64,000 nucleotides of DNA, taken from contig NZ_CP142675.1 of assembly GCF_036365825.1 (NCBI RefSeq), positions 2,488,501 to 2,552,500 of the forward strand. The letters are read 5' to 3'. The translations under genes were made by a program, and so were the position numbers. Below the pieces are notes generated by a model. The model saw only the letters and a program-made list of their open reading frames with translations, had not been told where the DNA came from and ran no database searches. Shown piece after piece: positions 45,519 to 53,640 of the stretch. Every line of letters starts with the position of its first letter. Position 1 is the first letter of the stretch. Origin of the DNA: Qipengyuania sp. HL-TH1. GTDB lineage: Bacteria; Pseudomonadota; Alphaproteobacteria; Sphingomonadales; Sphingomonadaceae.

Positions 45519-46820
45519 ATGACAGATTCCATTCGAATATCCAGCCAGCAGCAATCCCGATTGGAGATAGTGTTCGATCATTTGGAAGCCTCGGAAGATG
45601 CTCGGCGAAGATTGGCGCAACCCAAACAGACCATCACCGTGAACATTCCAGTGCGAATGGATGACGGTTCACTAAAAGTAGTTCAAGGCTGGCGCGTTCA
45701 ATATGATGACACGCGCGGCCCGAGCAAAGGTGGGATCCGGTTCCATGAGGACGTTACAGCCAAAGAAGTGACCGCGCTAAGTTTCTGGATGACCATCAAA
45801 TGTGCTGTCGTCGATTTGCCCTTTGGTGGCGCAAAGGGCGGTGTTTGTGTCGATCCGAAGACTTTGTCTCGGCTCGAACTGGAGCAGCTGTCTCGCGGTT
45901 ATATGCGCGCAGTTTATGATGTTGTTGGGCCTGACCGCGACATACCTGCACCCGACGTCAATACCAATGCGACTGTAATGGGATGGATGGCCGACGAATT
46001 TACTCAGATTGAGCGCCGTCAAGTTCCGGCGGTCATCACAGGAAAACCGTTGGGGCTTGGCGGCTCCCAGGGGCGTGAGGCGGCGACAGGACAAGGCGCG
46101 CTACAGGTTCTGAATATATGGGCCCAGCGAGCAGGAAAGTCGCCGGAAGATCTAACGGTCGCTGTGCAAGGGTTTGGCAACGCAGGATACCATTTCGCCC
46201 GTCTTGCCCATGAAGCAGGATACAAGGTCGTTGCAGTCTCCGATTCGAAGGGAGCCATCTATTCCAACGACGGATTAGATCCCGAACCGATCTGGCGCCA
46301 CAAGCACAAAACGCGTGAGCTTAAAGGTATGGTCTACTGCGACACCTCCGTATGCGAAGAAGCAGACTTCGATCAGCTTACAAATGACGAGCTACTTGAG
46401 CTCGATGTAGATGTGCTGGTGCTGGCCGCCTTGGAAAATGCCATTACTCAAGAAAATGCCGAAGGCGTCAGATCGGCATTAATTCTGGAGATCGCCAATG
46501 GCCCGATCAGCCCGGAAGCCGACTCAATTCTGAGCGACTGCAACATCGAGATCCTGCCCGACGTTCTTGTGAATTCGGGCGGCGTAATCGTTAGCTATCT
46601 GGAATGGGTTCAGAACCGGTCCGGCGATTACTGGGCTGAAGAAGCCGTGGAACACCGATTGGCTGAGCGTCTCGACCGTGAAGCCAAGTCGTGTTTTCAG
46701 CTAGCTGACGATGAAGGCGTTTCAATGCGCATCGCGGCTTATATGCAAGGTATTGGCCGCATTGCCCAAGCGATGGATCATCGCGGATCTCAAGACTTCT
46801 TCAACAGCGCATCCAGCTAG
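45519..46820 (+). CDS. Glu/Leu/Phe/Val dehydrogenase, GDH-like
   Basis: 433 residues, the usual length of a hexameric NAD(P)-dependent glutamate dehydrogenase. Seen are GWRVQYDDTRGPSKGGIRFH, the active-site PFGGAKGGVCVDP with its catalytic Lys, TGKPLGLGGSQGREAATGQG, the nucleotide-binding VQGFGNAGYHFARLAHEAG and SGGVIVSYLEWVQN. It interconverts glutamate with 2-oxoglutarate and ammonia. It lies in the AT-richer cassette after the mer genes, on the same strand. The link to mercury is not obvious; supply of reducing power or glutamate for thiol synthesis is speculation. Confidence 0.92.
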   Translation: MTDSIRISSQQQSRLEIVFDHLEASEDARRRLAQPKQTITVNIPVRMDDGSLKVVQGWRVQYDDTRGPSKGGIRFHEDVTAKEVTALSFWMTIKCAVVDLPFGGAKGGVCVDPKTLSRLELEQLSRGYMRAVYDVVGPDRDIPAPDVNTNATVMGWMADEFTQIERRQVPAVITGKPLGLGGSQGREAATGQGALQVLNIWAQRAGKSPEDLTVAVQGFGNAGYHFARLAHEAGYKVVAVSDSKGAIYSNDGLDPEPIWRHKHKTRELKGMVYCDTSVCEEADFDQLTNDELLELDVDVLVLAALENAITQENAEGVRSALILEIANGPISPEADSILSDCNIEILPDVLVNSGGVIVSYLEWVQNRSGDYWAEEAVEHRLAERLDREAKSCFQLADDEGVSMRIAAYMQGIGRIAQAMDHRGSQDFFNSASS

Positions 46821-46841
46821 ATTCTCCGTGAAGGAATACTT

Positions 46842-48197
46842 ATGAATAAATCTTTCGATCTTATCGTACTCGGCGTCGGAATGGCGGCGGTGAATGCCGC
46901 GAACAAATGCGCCGATGCTGGTTGGTCAGTCGCAGTGGTCGACGAACTTCCCTATGGCGGCACCTGCGCACTGCGCGGCTGCGACCCCAAGAAGATGCTG
47001 CGGCGAGGCGCTGAAATCATCGATAGTGCTCGCCTGATGCAGGGCAAGGGTATTGAACCGAATGATCTCGCGATCAACTGGCCTGATCTCATTGCCTTCG
47101 CCCAGACCTTTACCGGCAGAATGCCTGAGAAGATCGAGGGTGGTCTCGAGAGAAATGGCGTCACCACGCTTCACGGCACGGCGCAATTCGTTGGCGAAGA
47201 CACGATCGAAATCGAGGGGCAAGGGCGGTTTCAAGCCAACCATATCCTGATCGCTACTGGCGCCAAGCCCCGCCCGGTGGATGTTCCAGGTGCCGAACAC
47301 CTCACCAACAGCACCGAATTCATGCGGATGGACGCCCTCCCGAAGCGTATATTGTTTATCGGCGGCGGGTTCGTCTCGTTCGAGTTCGGTCATATCGCTG
47401 CACGAGCTGGCAGCGAGGTGCAGATCATTGATCGCGGTGACAGGCCATTGAAGGCCTTTGACACAAACCTCGTCGAAAAGCTTGTAGCACGAGGTGAGGA
47501 AATTGGGGTGGGATTGCGTCGGCGCACATCGCTGAAATCGATCGCCACTGACGGCGTCGAATTCATCGTCACTGTCGAAAAGAATGGTGAAACCGAAGAC
47601 TTGCACGCCGATCTGGTCGTGCACGGTGCGGGACGCGTGCCTGAAATCGATCGCCTGAACCTGAGCGCTGCCAATATCGAGGCGGGAGACAAGGGAATAG
47701 CAGTCAATGAATATTTGCAGAGCCTGTCCAACCCGAAAATCTACGCCGCAGGCGATGCGGCCAACACGCACGGGCCTCCGTTGACACCTGTCGCAGTATT
47801 CGAAGGCAAGGTCGCTGCCTCCAACATGCTCAAGGGCAATCAGACCAAGCCAGACTATCGCGGCGTGCCCAGCGCTGTGTTTACAATTCCGGAATTAACC
47901 CGCGTCGGAATGCTCGAAGAAGAAGCAGAGGAAGCCGGTTACAATATCCGCGTCGCGGAAAACGACACAGGCAATTGGTATTCCAATCTTCGCGTTGGCG
48001 AGACCTGTGCTGCCACCAGAATTATCATCGATAAAGACACCGACACTATCCTCGGCGCGCATCTGCTTGGACCCGAATACGGGGAGATCATCAATTTCTT
48101 CGGCCTTGCAATGAGATTGTCACTGACAACTCGAGATCTGAAGAAATTGGTCGCGGCCTACCCCTCGGTTGGCTCGGATTTAGGGTCCATGCTGTAA
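46842..48197 (+). CDS. Glutathione-reductase-like FAD/NAD(P) disulfide oxidoreductase
   Basis: 451 residues. The FAD-binding start is VLGVGMAAVNAANKCADAG; the redox pair is Cys42 and Cys47 in GGTCALRGCDPKK; the NAD(P) site is RILFIGGGFVSFEFGHIAARAG; GDAANTH completes the FAD site. The C-terminal active-site motif of glutathione and lipoamide reductases (HPT.SE) is replaced by AYPSVGSDL, so the usual His-Glu base pair is missing. The substrate is therefore unknown. It follows the GDH gene by 21 bases and is the last gene of the cassette. Confidence 0.9.
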   Translation: MNKSFDLIVLGVGMAAVNAANKCADAGWSVAVVDELPYGGTCALRGCDPKKMLRRGAEIIDSARLMQGKGIEPNDLAINWPDLIAFAQTFTGRMPEKIEGGLERNGVTTLHGTAQFVGEDTIEIEGQGRFQANHILIATGAKPRPVDVPGAEHLTNSTEFMRMDALPKRILFIGGGFVSFEFGHIAARAGSEVQIIDRGDRPLKAFDTNLVEKLVARGEEIGVGLRRRTSLKSIATDGVEFIVTVEKNGETEDLHADLVVHGAGRVPEIDRLNLSAANIEAGDKGIAVNEYLQSLSNPKIYAAGDAANTHGPPLTPVAVFEGKVAASNMLKGNQTKPDYRGVPSAVFTIPELTRVGMLEEEAEEAGYNIRVAENDTGNWYSNLRVGETCAATRIIIDKDTDTILGAHLLGPEYGEIINFFGLAMRLSLTTRDLKKLVAAYPSVGSDLGSML

Positions 48198-48351
48198 TCT
48201 GCTCGATACCAGCTGTTGATCGTCGGCTTCTGGTGAAGACTTTAGCTGCTTGCATGGTTTGGGGCGTAGAATATTCACTTTCCATCGAGCGTGATGGTCA
48301 GCAATTGACGGTCTCCGAGCGGTTCCGGCCTTAGAGCTTCTGTTTCGCCAT

Positions 48352-49104
48352 TCATCCCGCATCGCGCCATCGGATGATATCGGAAAACCCGATCAGACCA
48401 TCGAACAGCGCCGAAACGATCAAAGATTGCTTACAGTGAACCTGATAGCGTTCTCGCGCCATTTTGAGATGCTGGATTACTGTTTCGGTCGCAATCCCAA
48501 GGATCATGGCCGTCTCGGCTGAGGTTTTGCCTCGTGCGACCCACAGAAGACATTCGCGCTGCCGATCGCTCAGGACCGGTACCGATTCCTCGGATTGAGC
48601 TGAGCCCAGTCCCAGTGCACAGCTCAGCGCGAGCGTACCGACCATTTCTGCGACCGCAAAGCGACTGTGTGGCAGGTCTCGGTCGGGGCAGACCGCAAAT
48701 GTACACGTTCCGCGCGCAAGACCGGGCAAATGTCGCGGGACAGTGTAGCCATCACCGATTCCGCATTCGCGCCCCACCGCCAGCATCTGGCGATCACCGC
48801 GAGTTAGCGGGATCAGTTCGCCCAGTGAGCCCCACGCAAAGCCGACAAACGACTTGTCGCAGGCTCGCCGGACCGGATCCTGTCCGGCCAGATCGAACCC
48901 GACATACACCTTGGCCCATTCGTCGGGATAATCATGCAGGAGCAAACCGGGAGCCTCGCACGATCCTGAACGCAGCTCGAGGCTCAAGGCGAAGTGGTCG
49001 AAGCCAAGCCGCCGAGAGACTTGCTTCAGCGCCTCGTCGAGTTCCTCGTCTGACTGGACATTGACCAGTTCGGATGCGAATTCCTCCGCGAAATAAGCCT
49101 GCAT
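48352..49104 (-). CDS. luxR: LuxR-family quorum-sensing regulator
   Basis: 250 residues. The autoinducer-binding domain has YPDEWAKVYVGFDLAGQDPVRRACDKSFVGFAW, matching the conserved W-x3-Y and D-P-V positions (Trp63, Tyr67, Asp71, Pro77, Trp91). The C-terminal GerE-type helix-turn-helix is LSDRQRECLLWVARGKTSAETAMILGIATETVIQHLKMA. It would bind the acyl-homoserine lactone made by LuxI. It is on the same strand as luxI and would be directly upstream of it if the mercury cassette were removed. Confidence 0.9.
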   Translation of the reverse strand: MQAYFAEEFASELVNVQSDEELDEALKQVSRRLGFDHFALSLELRSGSCEAPGLLLHDYPDEWAKVYVGFDLAGQDPVRRACDKSFVGFAWGSLGELIPLTRGDRQMLAVGRECGIGDGYTVPRHLPGLARGTCTFAVCPDRDLPHSRFAVAEMVGTLALSCALGLGSAQSEESVPVLSDRQRECLLWVARGKTSAETAMILGIATETVIQHLKMARERYQVHCKQSLIVSALFDGLIGFSDIIRWRDAG

Positions 49105-49383
49105 AGCCCTGCCCGTCCGATCGGCAGGGCGCTATCCAACACGCCGCCGTCCGATCGCTGCTGGTGGCCAGTCCCGGCGCTTCCATTGCACCGGTTCCGG
49201 CTGCTGCAGTTGCGCCCCCGAAGGTCGGGTTCCTTGCGGCGTCGGTCGCGAGATGCAGATCGCGCCACAAGGAGAGGCATAACGACTTCAGCGAATTTGG
49301 GAAGTCTTTGCAAGGACGTAGGCCTGATATTCGTCTGGCCTGTGACTGGTAGGCCAGCCGGGCGAATACGATTTCGACGCCAG

Positions 49384-50179
49384 TTAATTCGCACAACGCT
49401 TGCCCCGTGAGGGATTGAGCAATTCACGATAACCCTCAGCCGCCATGCGATGCGCTTCAGCGACGAGACGCTGTGTCTGCCGGCGATGCGATGATGTTTT
49501 CCAGTCGATCGCGCGGCCGACTTTAAGGCCGGGATAGATCAGTGCTTTGGCGACCTCTTGCAATGTCACCTGCTTGGGTGAAGCGTCTTCGAGCAGATCG
49601 AGAATGGCGAGCAGGATGCTCAGCCTGTAGCTTTTGTAAGCAGATGGCTTGAGGAGCCGATGGTGCGCCTTTGTCGCCGCGCCTTCTTTCGACCGGTCGA
49701 ATTCACTGAGAGCTGCTACGCGGACACCAAGATCGGCATCGTCGGGGACGACATAGCCATCAATGCCGGGAGATGGCTCGCGCGCCAACAGGACGCGGTG
49801 ACGATTTCGCGTATCGGAAACCACCATGTGCTGTCCGGCATCGTTCTCGTGCTGGGCAATCACCTTGCACTCAGCCAATGTGCCTCTGATTCCGGCAAGG
49901 TCCCGGGCGCCGCCAGCCACGATAACGACGCTTGCATTGGCATCGCTTCTCCAGATCGCCGGGCTGTCTGTGGCCGAAACACTCGGATCGAACGGGAAAT
50001 TCTAGGCCCCATGACCGAGCCATTCGCCGCGCGGCGGATGGTTTCTTGTCGCCGGTATCGCGCAAATGAAGTCCGGCATATTGATCCTTGTACGCCGGAT
50101 TGCGTCGCAGGAATTCCTGCGCGAAGTCCGAAAAATCGAAGTCGCCTGTACCAGTATCGTCGGCAGATGATCGAGCCAT
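49384..50179 (-). pseudogene. DUF6499-DUF2285 conjugative-element protein, frameshifted
   Basis: Two reading frames together make one protein of about 265 residues. The first (50179 to about 49993) starts at an ATG with AGGAGGTG upstream and encodes a DUF6499-type N-terminus (FAQEFLRRNPAYKDQYAG, ARSWGLEFP). The second (from about 49992 to 49384) continues FDPSVSATDSPAIWRSDANA and ends in a DUF2285 domain (LSILLAILDLLED to TSSHRRQTQRLVAEAHRMAAEGYRELL). One extra base in TTTCCCG at 49993-49998 or so causes the shift. Such proteins are typical of integrative conjugative elements. It may be a true lesion, a sequencing error or, less likely, +1 programmed frameshifting at CCC-G. Confidence 0.72.
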
Positions 50180-50571
50180 AGAGCACCTCCTTTCGGCTCG
50201 GATGGCTAGCGCCGCGGGATAACAGCGGACATTCCAAGCATGTGGAGGAGCCCTCCCCAGTACTAGGCATGTGAGTGCCTTATATCGGCGCGACCGCAAC
50301 GCCGGGCGGGTATCATGCTGCCTCGAAAATGGAGGCACTTGCCCCTTGCAAGCTGCTTTTGTCTTGGGCACATTCGACCCGCGCGGTTTGAAACTCTGGC
50401 GCCGACCGCGTGGATATTTCCGCCAGCCATCATGCACGCCGGTCCGCTCAAGGCCCGGCGGCCCAACCGGTCAAGGGACGTCGATACGTCCTGAACGGCG
50501 GCACAGTTCTGGATCCCGCATTCGGCTTGCGATGAGGAGCCGCCGATTGCGGTTGCCTCCCAGTCCATTGC
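50180..50571. other. 392-base region without a recognised gene
   Basis: It lies between the divergent DUF6499/DUF2285 relic and the ECF sigma gene. Open frames exist on both strands but match nothing I recognise and lack good ribosome-binding sites. It may hold the ECF sigma promoter or remnants of the former element. Confidence 0.5.
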
Positions 50572-51153
50572 ATGAACCAGCTTTCTGCCGACACCCTGCG
50601 AGACGATCATCGACTATCGAGCTCCGCGCTGCGAACCCCGGCACCGCAAGCTCGGGTAAGCTCGCCCTGCCCGCTCGACGCCCTGTACCGCCGAGAGAGC
50701 GCATGCCTGCTTGCCTATTTTTCGCGCTGCGTCGGTCGTGAGCGAGCCCGCGATCTGGTTCAGGACGTTTTCGTGCGCGCTGCGACCAGCCCGCAACTGA
50801 CAGATCTCCGGAACCCGGCAGGATTTCTATTCCGGATCGCTCGCAATCTGCTGGTCGATGAAGCCCGCAGACAGAAATGCCGTATCAAGACGGTGCCACT
50901 GGTCGAAAACACCGATGCGCCGTGCTGCGCCAAGCAGGAAGACAGAATTGAGGTGGAAGAGACGACCGGGCGCTTCGAGGCCGCGTTGGCGCAGTTGCCC
51001 GACAAAACGGCGGGCATCTTCAGGATGAACCGCTTCGAGAAAAAATCCTACCGCCAGATCCACCAAGAGTTGGGCATCGCGCTGCCGACAGTCGATTATC
51101 ACATGATGAAAGCGCTCGCGCATCTTCGCACGGTTTTCGCTGATCGGGTCTGA
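50572..51153 (+). CDS. ECF-family RNA polymerase sigma factor (FecI-like)
   Basis: 193 residues. Region 2 is LDALYRRESACLLAYFSRCVGRERARDLVQDVFVRAAT with NPAGFLFRIARNLLVDEARR; region 4 is ALAQLPDKTAGIFRMNRFEKKSYRQIHQELGIALPTVDYHMMKALAHL. It lies directly upstream of the TonB-dependent receptor of the lasso locus and probably controls it. FecI-type sigmas usually come with a FecR anti-sigma gene; none is seen here. The N-terminal 30 residues are not conserved, so the true start could be later than the ATG at 50572. Confidence 0.88.
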   Translation: MNQLSADTLRDDHRLSSSALRTPAPQARVSSPCPLDALYRRESACLLAYFSRCVGRERARDLVQDVFVRAATSPQLTDLRNPAGFLFRIARNLLVDEARRQKCRIKTVPLVENTDAPCCAKQEDRIEVEETTGRFEAALAQLPDKTAGIFRMNRFEKKSYRQIHQELGIALPTVDYHMMKALAHLRTVFADRV

Positions 51154-51282
51154 ATGCGCGCGACAGATTTACCGCGCAAAGATCAGGCTCTGCAAATTTA
51201 ATTTCATTTGAAACTAAGGTGCTCGTGAATGCCTGCGTCATTCCCTGTGGCGACATAATCGCAACAGATCAGGGAGATGACA

Positions 51283-53640
51283 ATGCAATCGACAATCCGG
51301 ACAATTACGGCGCTCTTGGCAGGAACCGCCCTGGCAGGCTTTTCTTCGCCGCTTCTCGCCCAATCCGCAGGGCCGCCCCAGAGTGAAGTCGATGAAGTGC
51401 AGGACGATCATTCGGATGTCGCCAGCGGGGACAACGCGATCGTCGTTACAGGAACGCGGATCCGGGGCGCGCGGATCATTGGCGATACAATTTCGCTCGA
51501 CCGCGAGGCGATCGTCGAAGCGGGCCAGATCGATCTCGGCGAAGCGATCCGGACACTTCCGCAGAACTTTTCCGGCGGGCAAAATCCAGGTATTGGATCA
51601 GGCGCAGGGTTCGCCAACAGCAACGTAAACTCGGCCTCAAGCGCAAATCTGCGCGGTCTCGGACCAGATGCGACGCTGACACTCCTCAACGGCCACCGGC
51701 TACCCTATGATTCCGCTTTTGCAGGGGTCGACATTTCATCCATCCCGCTCGCGGCGGTCGACCGGATTGAAATCGTTCCGGACGGAGCCTCGGCCCTCTA
51801 CGGTTCAGATGCGGTCGCGGGCGTGGTCAATGTAATCCTTCGCCGCGATTTTGAAGGCATCACGACATCCGCGCAGATCGGCGCAAGCACGGATGGCGGC
51901 AATTTCCGCCAGCAGGCCGATATAGTGGCGGGCACGCGCTGGAGCGGGGGCGGGTTCTTCGTCGCTTACGATTTTGCAAACAATTCGGCGATCGAGGCTG
52001 GCCAGCGCTCCTATGCCAGCTCGCTTGATCCGGAGACCACGCTCTTCCCCTCGCAGCAACGCCATGCCGTTACGCTTTCGGCACATCACGAACTCGCGCC
52101 CGGCCTCGAGGCCAGTATCGACGCGCTTTATTCAAGCCGAAGCTCAACGCTCGTGGCCGCATCATCGGCATTTCGATCGGAAGCCGATCCGGAGGTGGAA
52201 TCCTATACGCTCGCCCCGTCACTGAAATTCGACGTCGCAGGAGACTGGCAGGCAACAGTGCTGGGAGTGTTCGGCCGCGACCGGACGCACTACCGAACCG
52301 CCTTCGCGCTGCAGGACGGGTCGTCGAGCGTGACCGAGGGATGTTTTTGCAATGAGGTTTTCTCACTCGAAGCGGGTCTGGAGGGTCCGCTGTTCACGCT
52401 TCCCGGAGGCGAGGCGCGTCTGGCTGTCGGCGGGGGTCTGCGAAACAACACGCTCGATTTCAGCCGCAGCGAAGCGGGAAATTTACTGATCGCTTTCGAC
52501 AAGACGCAGCGCGCGCGTTTCGCCTATGGCGAACTCTTCCTGCCGGTCGTTTCGCCGCGTAATGCAATCGATGGAGTCGCCGAGCTGACCCTTTCGGCGG
52601 CGGCGCGTCACGAAGATTATCCAGGCCTCGATCAACAGACGACGCCGCGCTTTGGTTTGAGCTACACACCGGTCGAAGGGCTGACGTTGCGCGGCAGCTG
52701 GGCGCGCTCGTTCAAGGCTCCGACCCTCTTTCAGCGTTTCATACCCTACCAGACCATTCTGCTGCCAGCGGCCGTATTCGGCGCCGGAACGGGGTCCGAC
52801 ACGGTGTTTTTCACAAGCGGCGGTAATCCGGACGTGACATCGGAACGCGCGCGCAGCTGGACCGCGGGTGTGGAACTGCAGCCGGTCGCCATTCCCGAAC
52901 TGACGTTTTCGGCCACCTGGTACGACATTCGCTATCAAGACCGGGTGGTGCGACCTATTGCGGGCTCGATTGCGGCTGCTTTCCGCGACCCGGGGTTTGC
53001 AAACCTGATCGATTTCTCTCCCGATCCGACAACTTTATCCGAGCTCATTGCTGGATCGCTATTCGGTCTCGAAAACTTCTCGGGCTCCCCCTACGATCCC
53101 GCCAATGTTGCCGCCTTTGTCGACAACCGGAACAGAAACGTTGCGGTTTGGGCCATCGAAGGCGTGGATGCGAGGATCGCCTGGAACCAGAACCTGGGCG
53201 ACGAACAGTCACTTTCCTTCGATCTCTCGGGCAGTTTTCTCGATAGCCAGCAACAGGTCACGCCCGATCTGCCCGAGGTTCAGCTCGCCGGAACGGTTTT
53301 CAATCCACCACGCTACCGTGCGCGAGGTACGGCACGCTATCAGTCTGGCGGGTTCGCGGCCAATATCGCCGCCAACTATATCGGCGCGCTGCGCGACCGC
53401 CGCTTCGAGGAAGAGCGCCGCCTTTCGCCCAGCGCCACGGTCGATCTCGGCCTGAGCTATGAAATTGTTCGCGGTGAGGGCCGCGAACCAGGCCTCGAAA
53501 TCTCGCTCACGATCCAGAACCTGTTCGACGACGAACCCGAAACGCTCGGCCAGACTGGGCCGACCGACACACCCTATGATTCAACCAATTATTCGCCGAT
53601 CGGGCGGTTCGTCACCTTCGGCATCCGGAGGCACTGGTGA
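51283..53640 (+). CDS. TonB-dependent outer-membrane receptor of the lasso locus
   Basis: 785 residues. A signal peptide (about 1-28) is followed directly by a plug domain (DNAIVVTGTRIRGARIIGDTISLDREAI, LRGLGPDATLTLLNGHRLP, IEIVPDGASALYGSDAVAGVVNVILRRDF) and a 22-strand barrel ending in a C-terminal aromatic strand (FVTFGIRRHW). No STN signalling domain is seen. It probably imports the lasso peptide, or a metal it may carry, across the outer membrane. ATG at 51283 is preferred because AGGGAG is six bases upstream; another ATG is six bases earlier. The isopeptidase GTG start overlaps its stop (GTGA at 53637-53640). Confidence 0.92.
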   Translation: MQSTIRTITALLAGTALAGFSSPLLAQSAGPPQSEVDEVQDDHSDVASGDNAIVVTGTRIRGARIIGDTISLDREAIVEAGQIDLGEAIRTLPQNFSGGQNPGIGSGAGFANSNVNSASSANLRGLGPDATLTLLNGHRLPYDSAFAGVDISSIPLAAVDRIEIVPDGASALYGSDAVAGVVNVILRRDFEGITTSAQIGASTDGGNFRQQADIVAGTRWSGGGFFVAYDFANNSAIEAGQRSYASSLDPETTLFPSQQRHAVTLSAHHELAPGLEASIDALYSSRSSTLVAASSAFRSEADPEVESYTLAPSLKFDVAGDWQATVLGVFGRDRTHYRTAFALQDGSSSVTEGCFCNEVFSLEAGLEGPLFTLPGGEARLAVGGGLRNNTLDFSRSEAGNLLIAFDKTQRARFAYGELFLPVVSPRNAIDGVAELTLSAAARHEDYPGLDQQTTPRFGLSYTPVEGLTLRGSWARSFKAPTLFQRFIPYQTILLPAAVFGAGTGSDTVFFTSGGNPDVTSERARSWTAGVELQPVAIPELTFSATWYDIRYQDRVVRPIAGSIAAAFRDPGFANLIDFSPDPTTLSELIAGSLFGLENFSGSPYDPANVAAFVDNRNRNVAVWAIEGVDARIAWNQNLGDEQSLSFDLSGSFLDSQQQVTPDLPEVQLAGTVFNPPRYRARGTARYQSGGFAANIAANYIGALRDRRFEEERRLSPSATVDLGLSYEIVRGEGREPGLEISLTIQNLFDDEPETLGQTGPTDTPYDSTNYSPIGRFVTFGIRRHW

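Noticed and set aside
41960..48350. Transposon ends flanking the mercury cassette
   Set aside because: I compared both edges by eye and saw no inverted or direct repeat of useful length; no transposase is present.
51154..51282. ECF-type promoter before the TonB receptor
   Set aside because: A TGAAAC and a CGTC are present, but 21 bases or so apart, too far for a usual ECF promoter.
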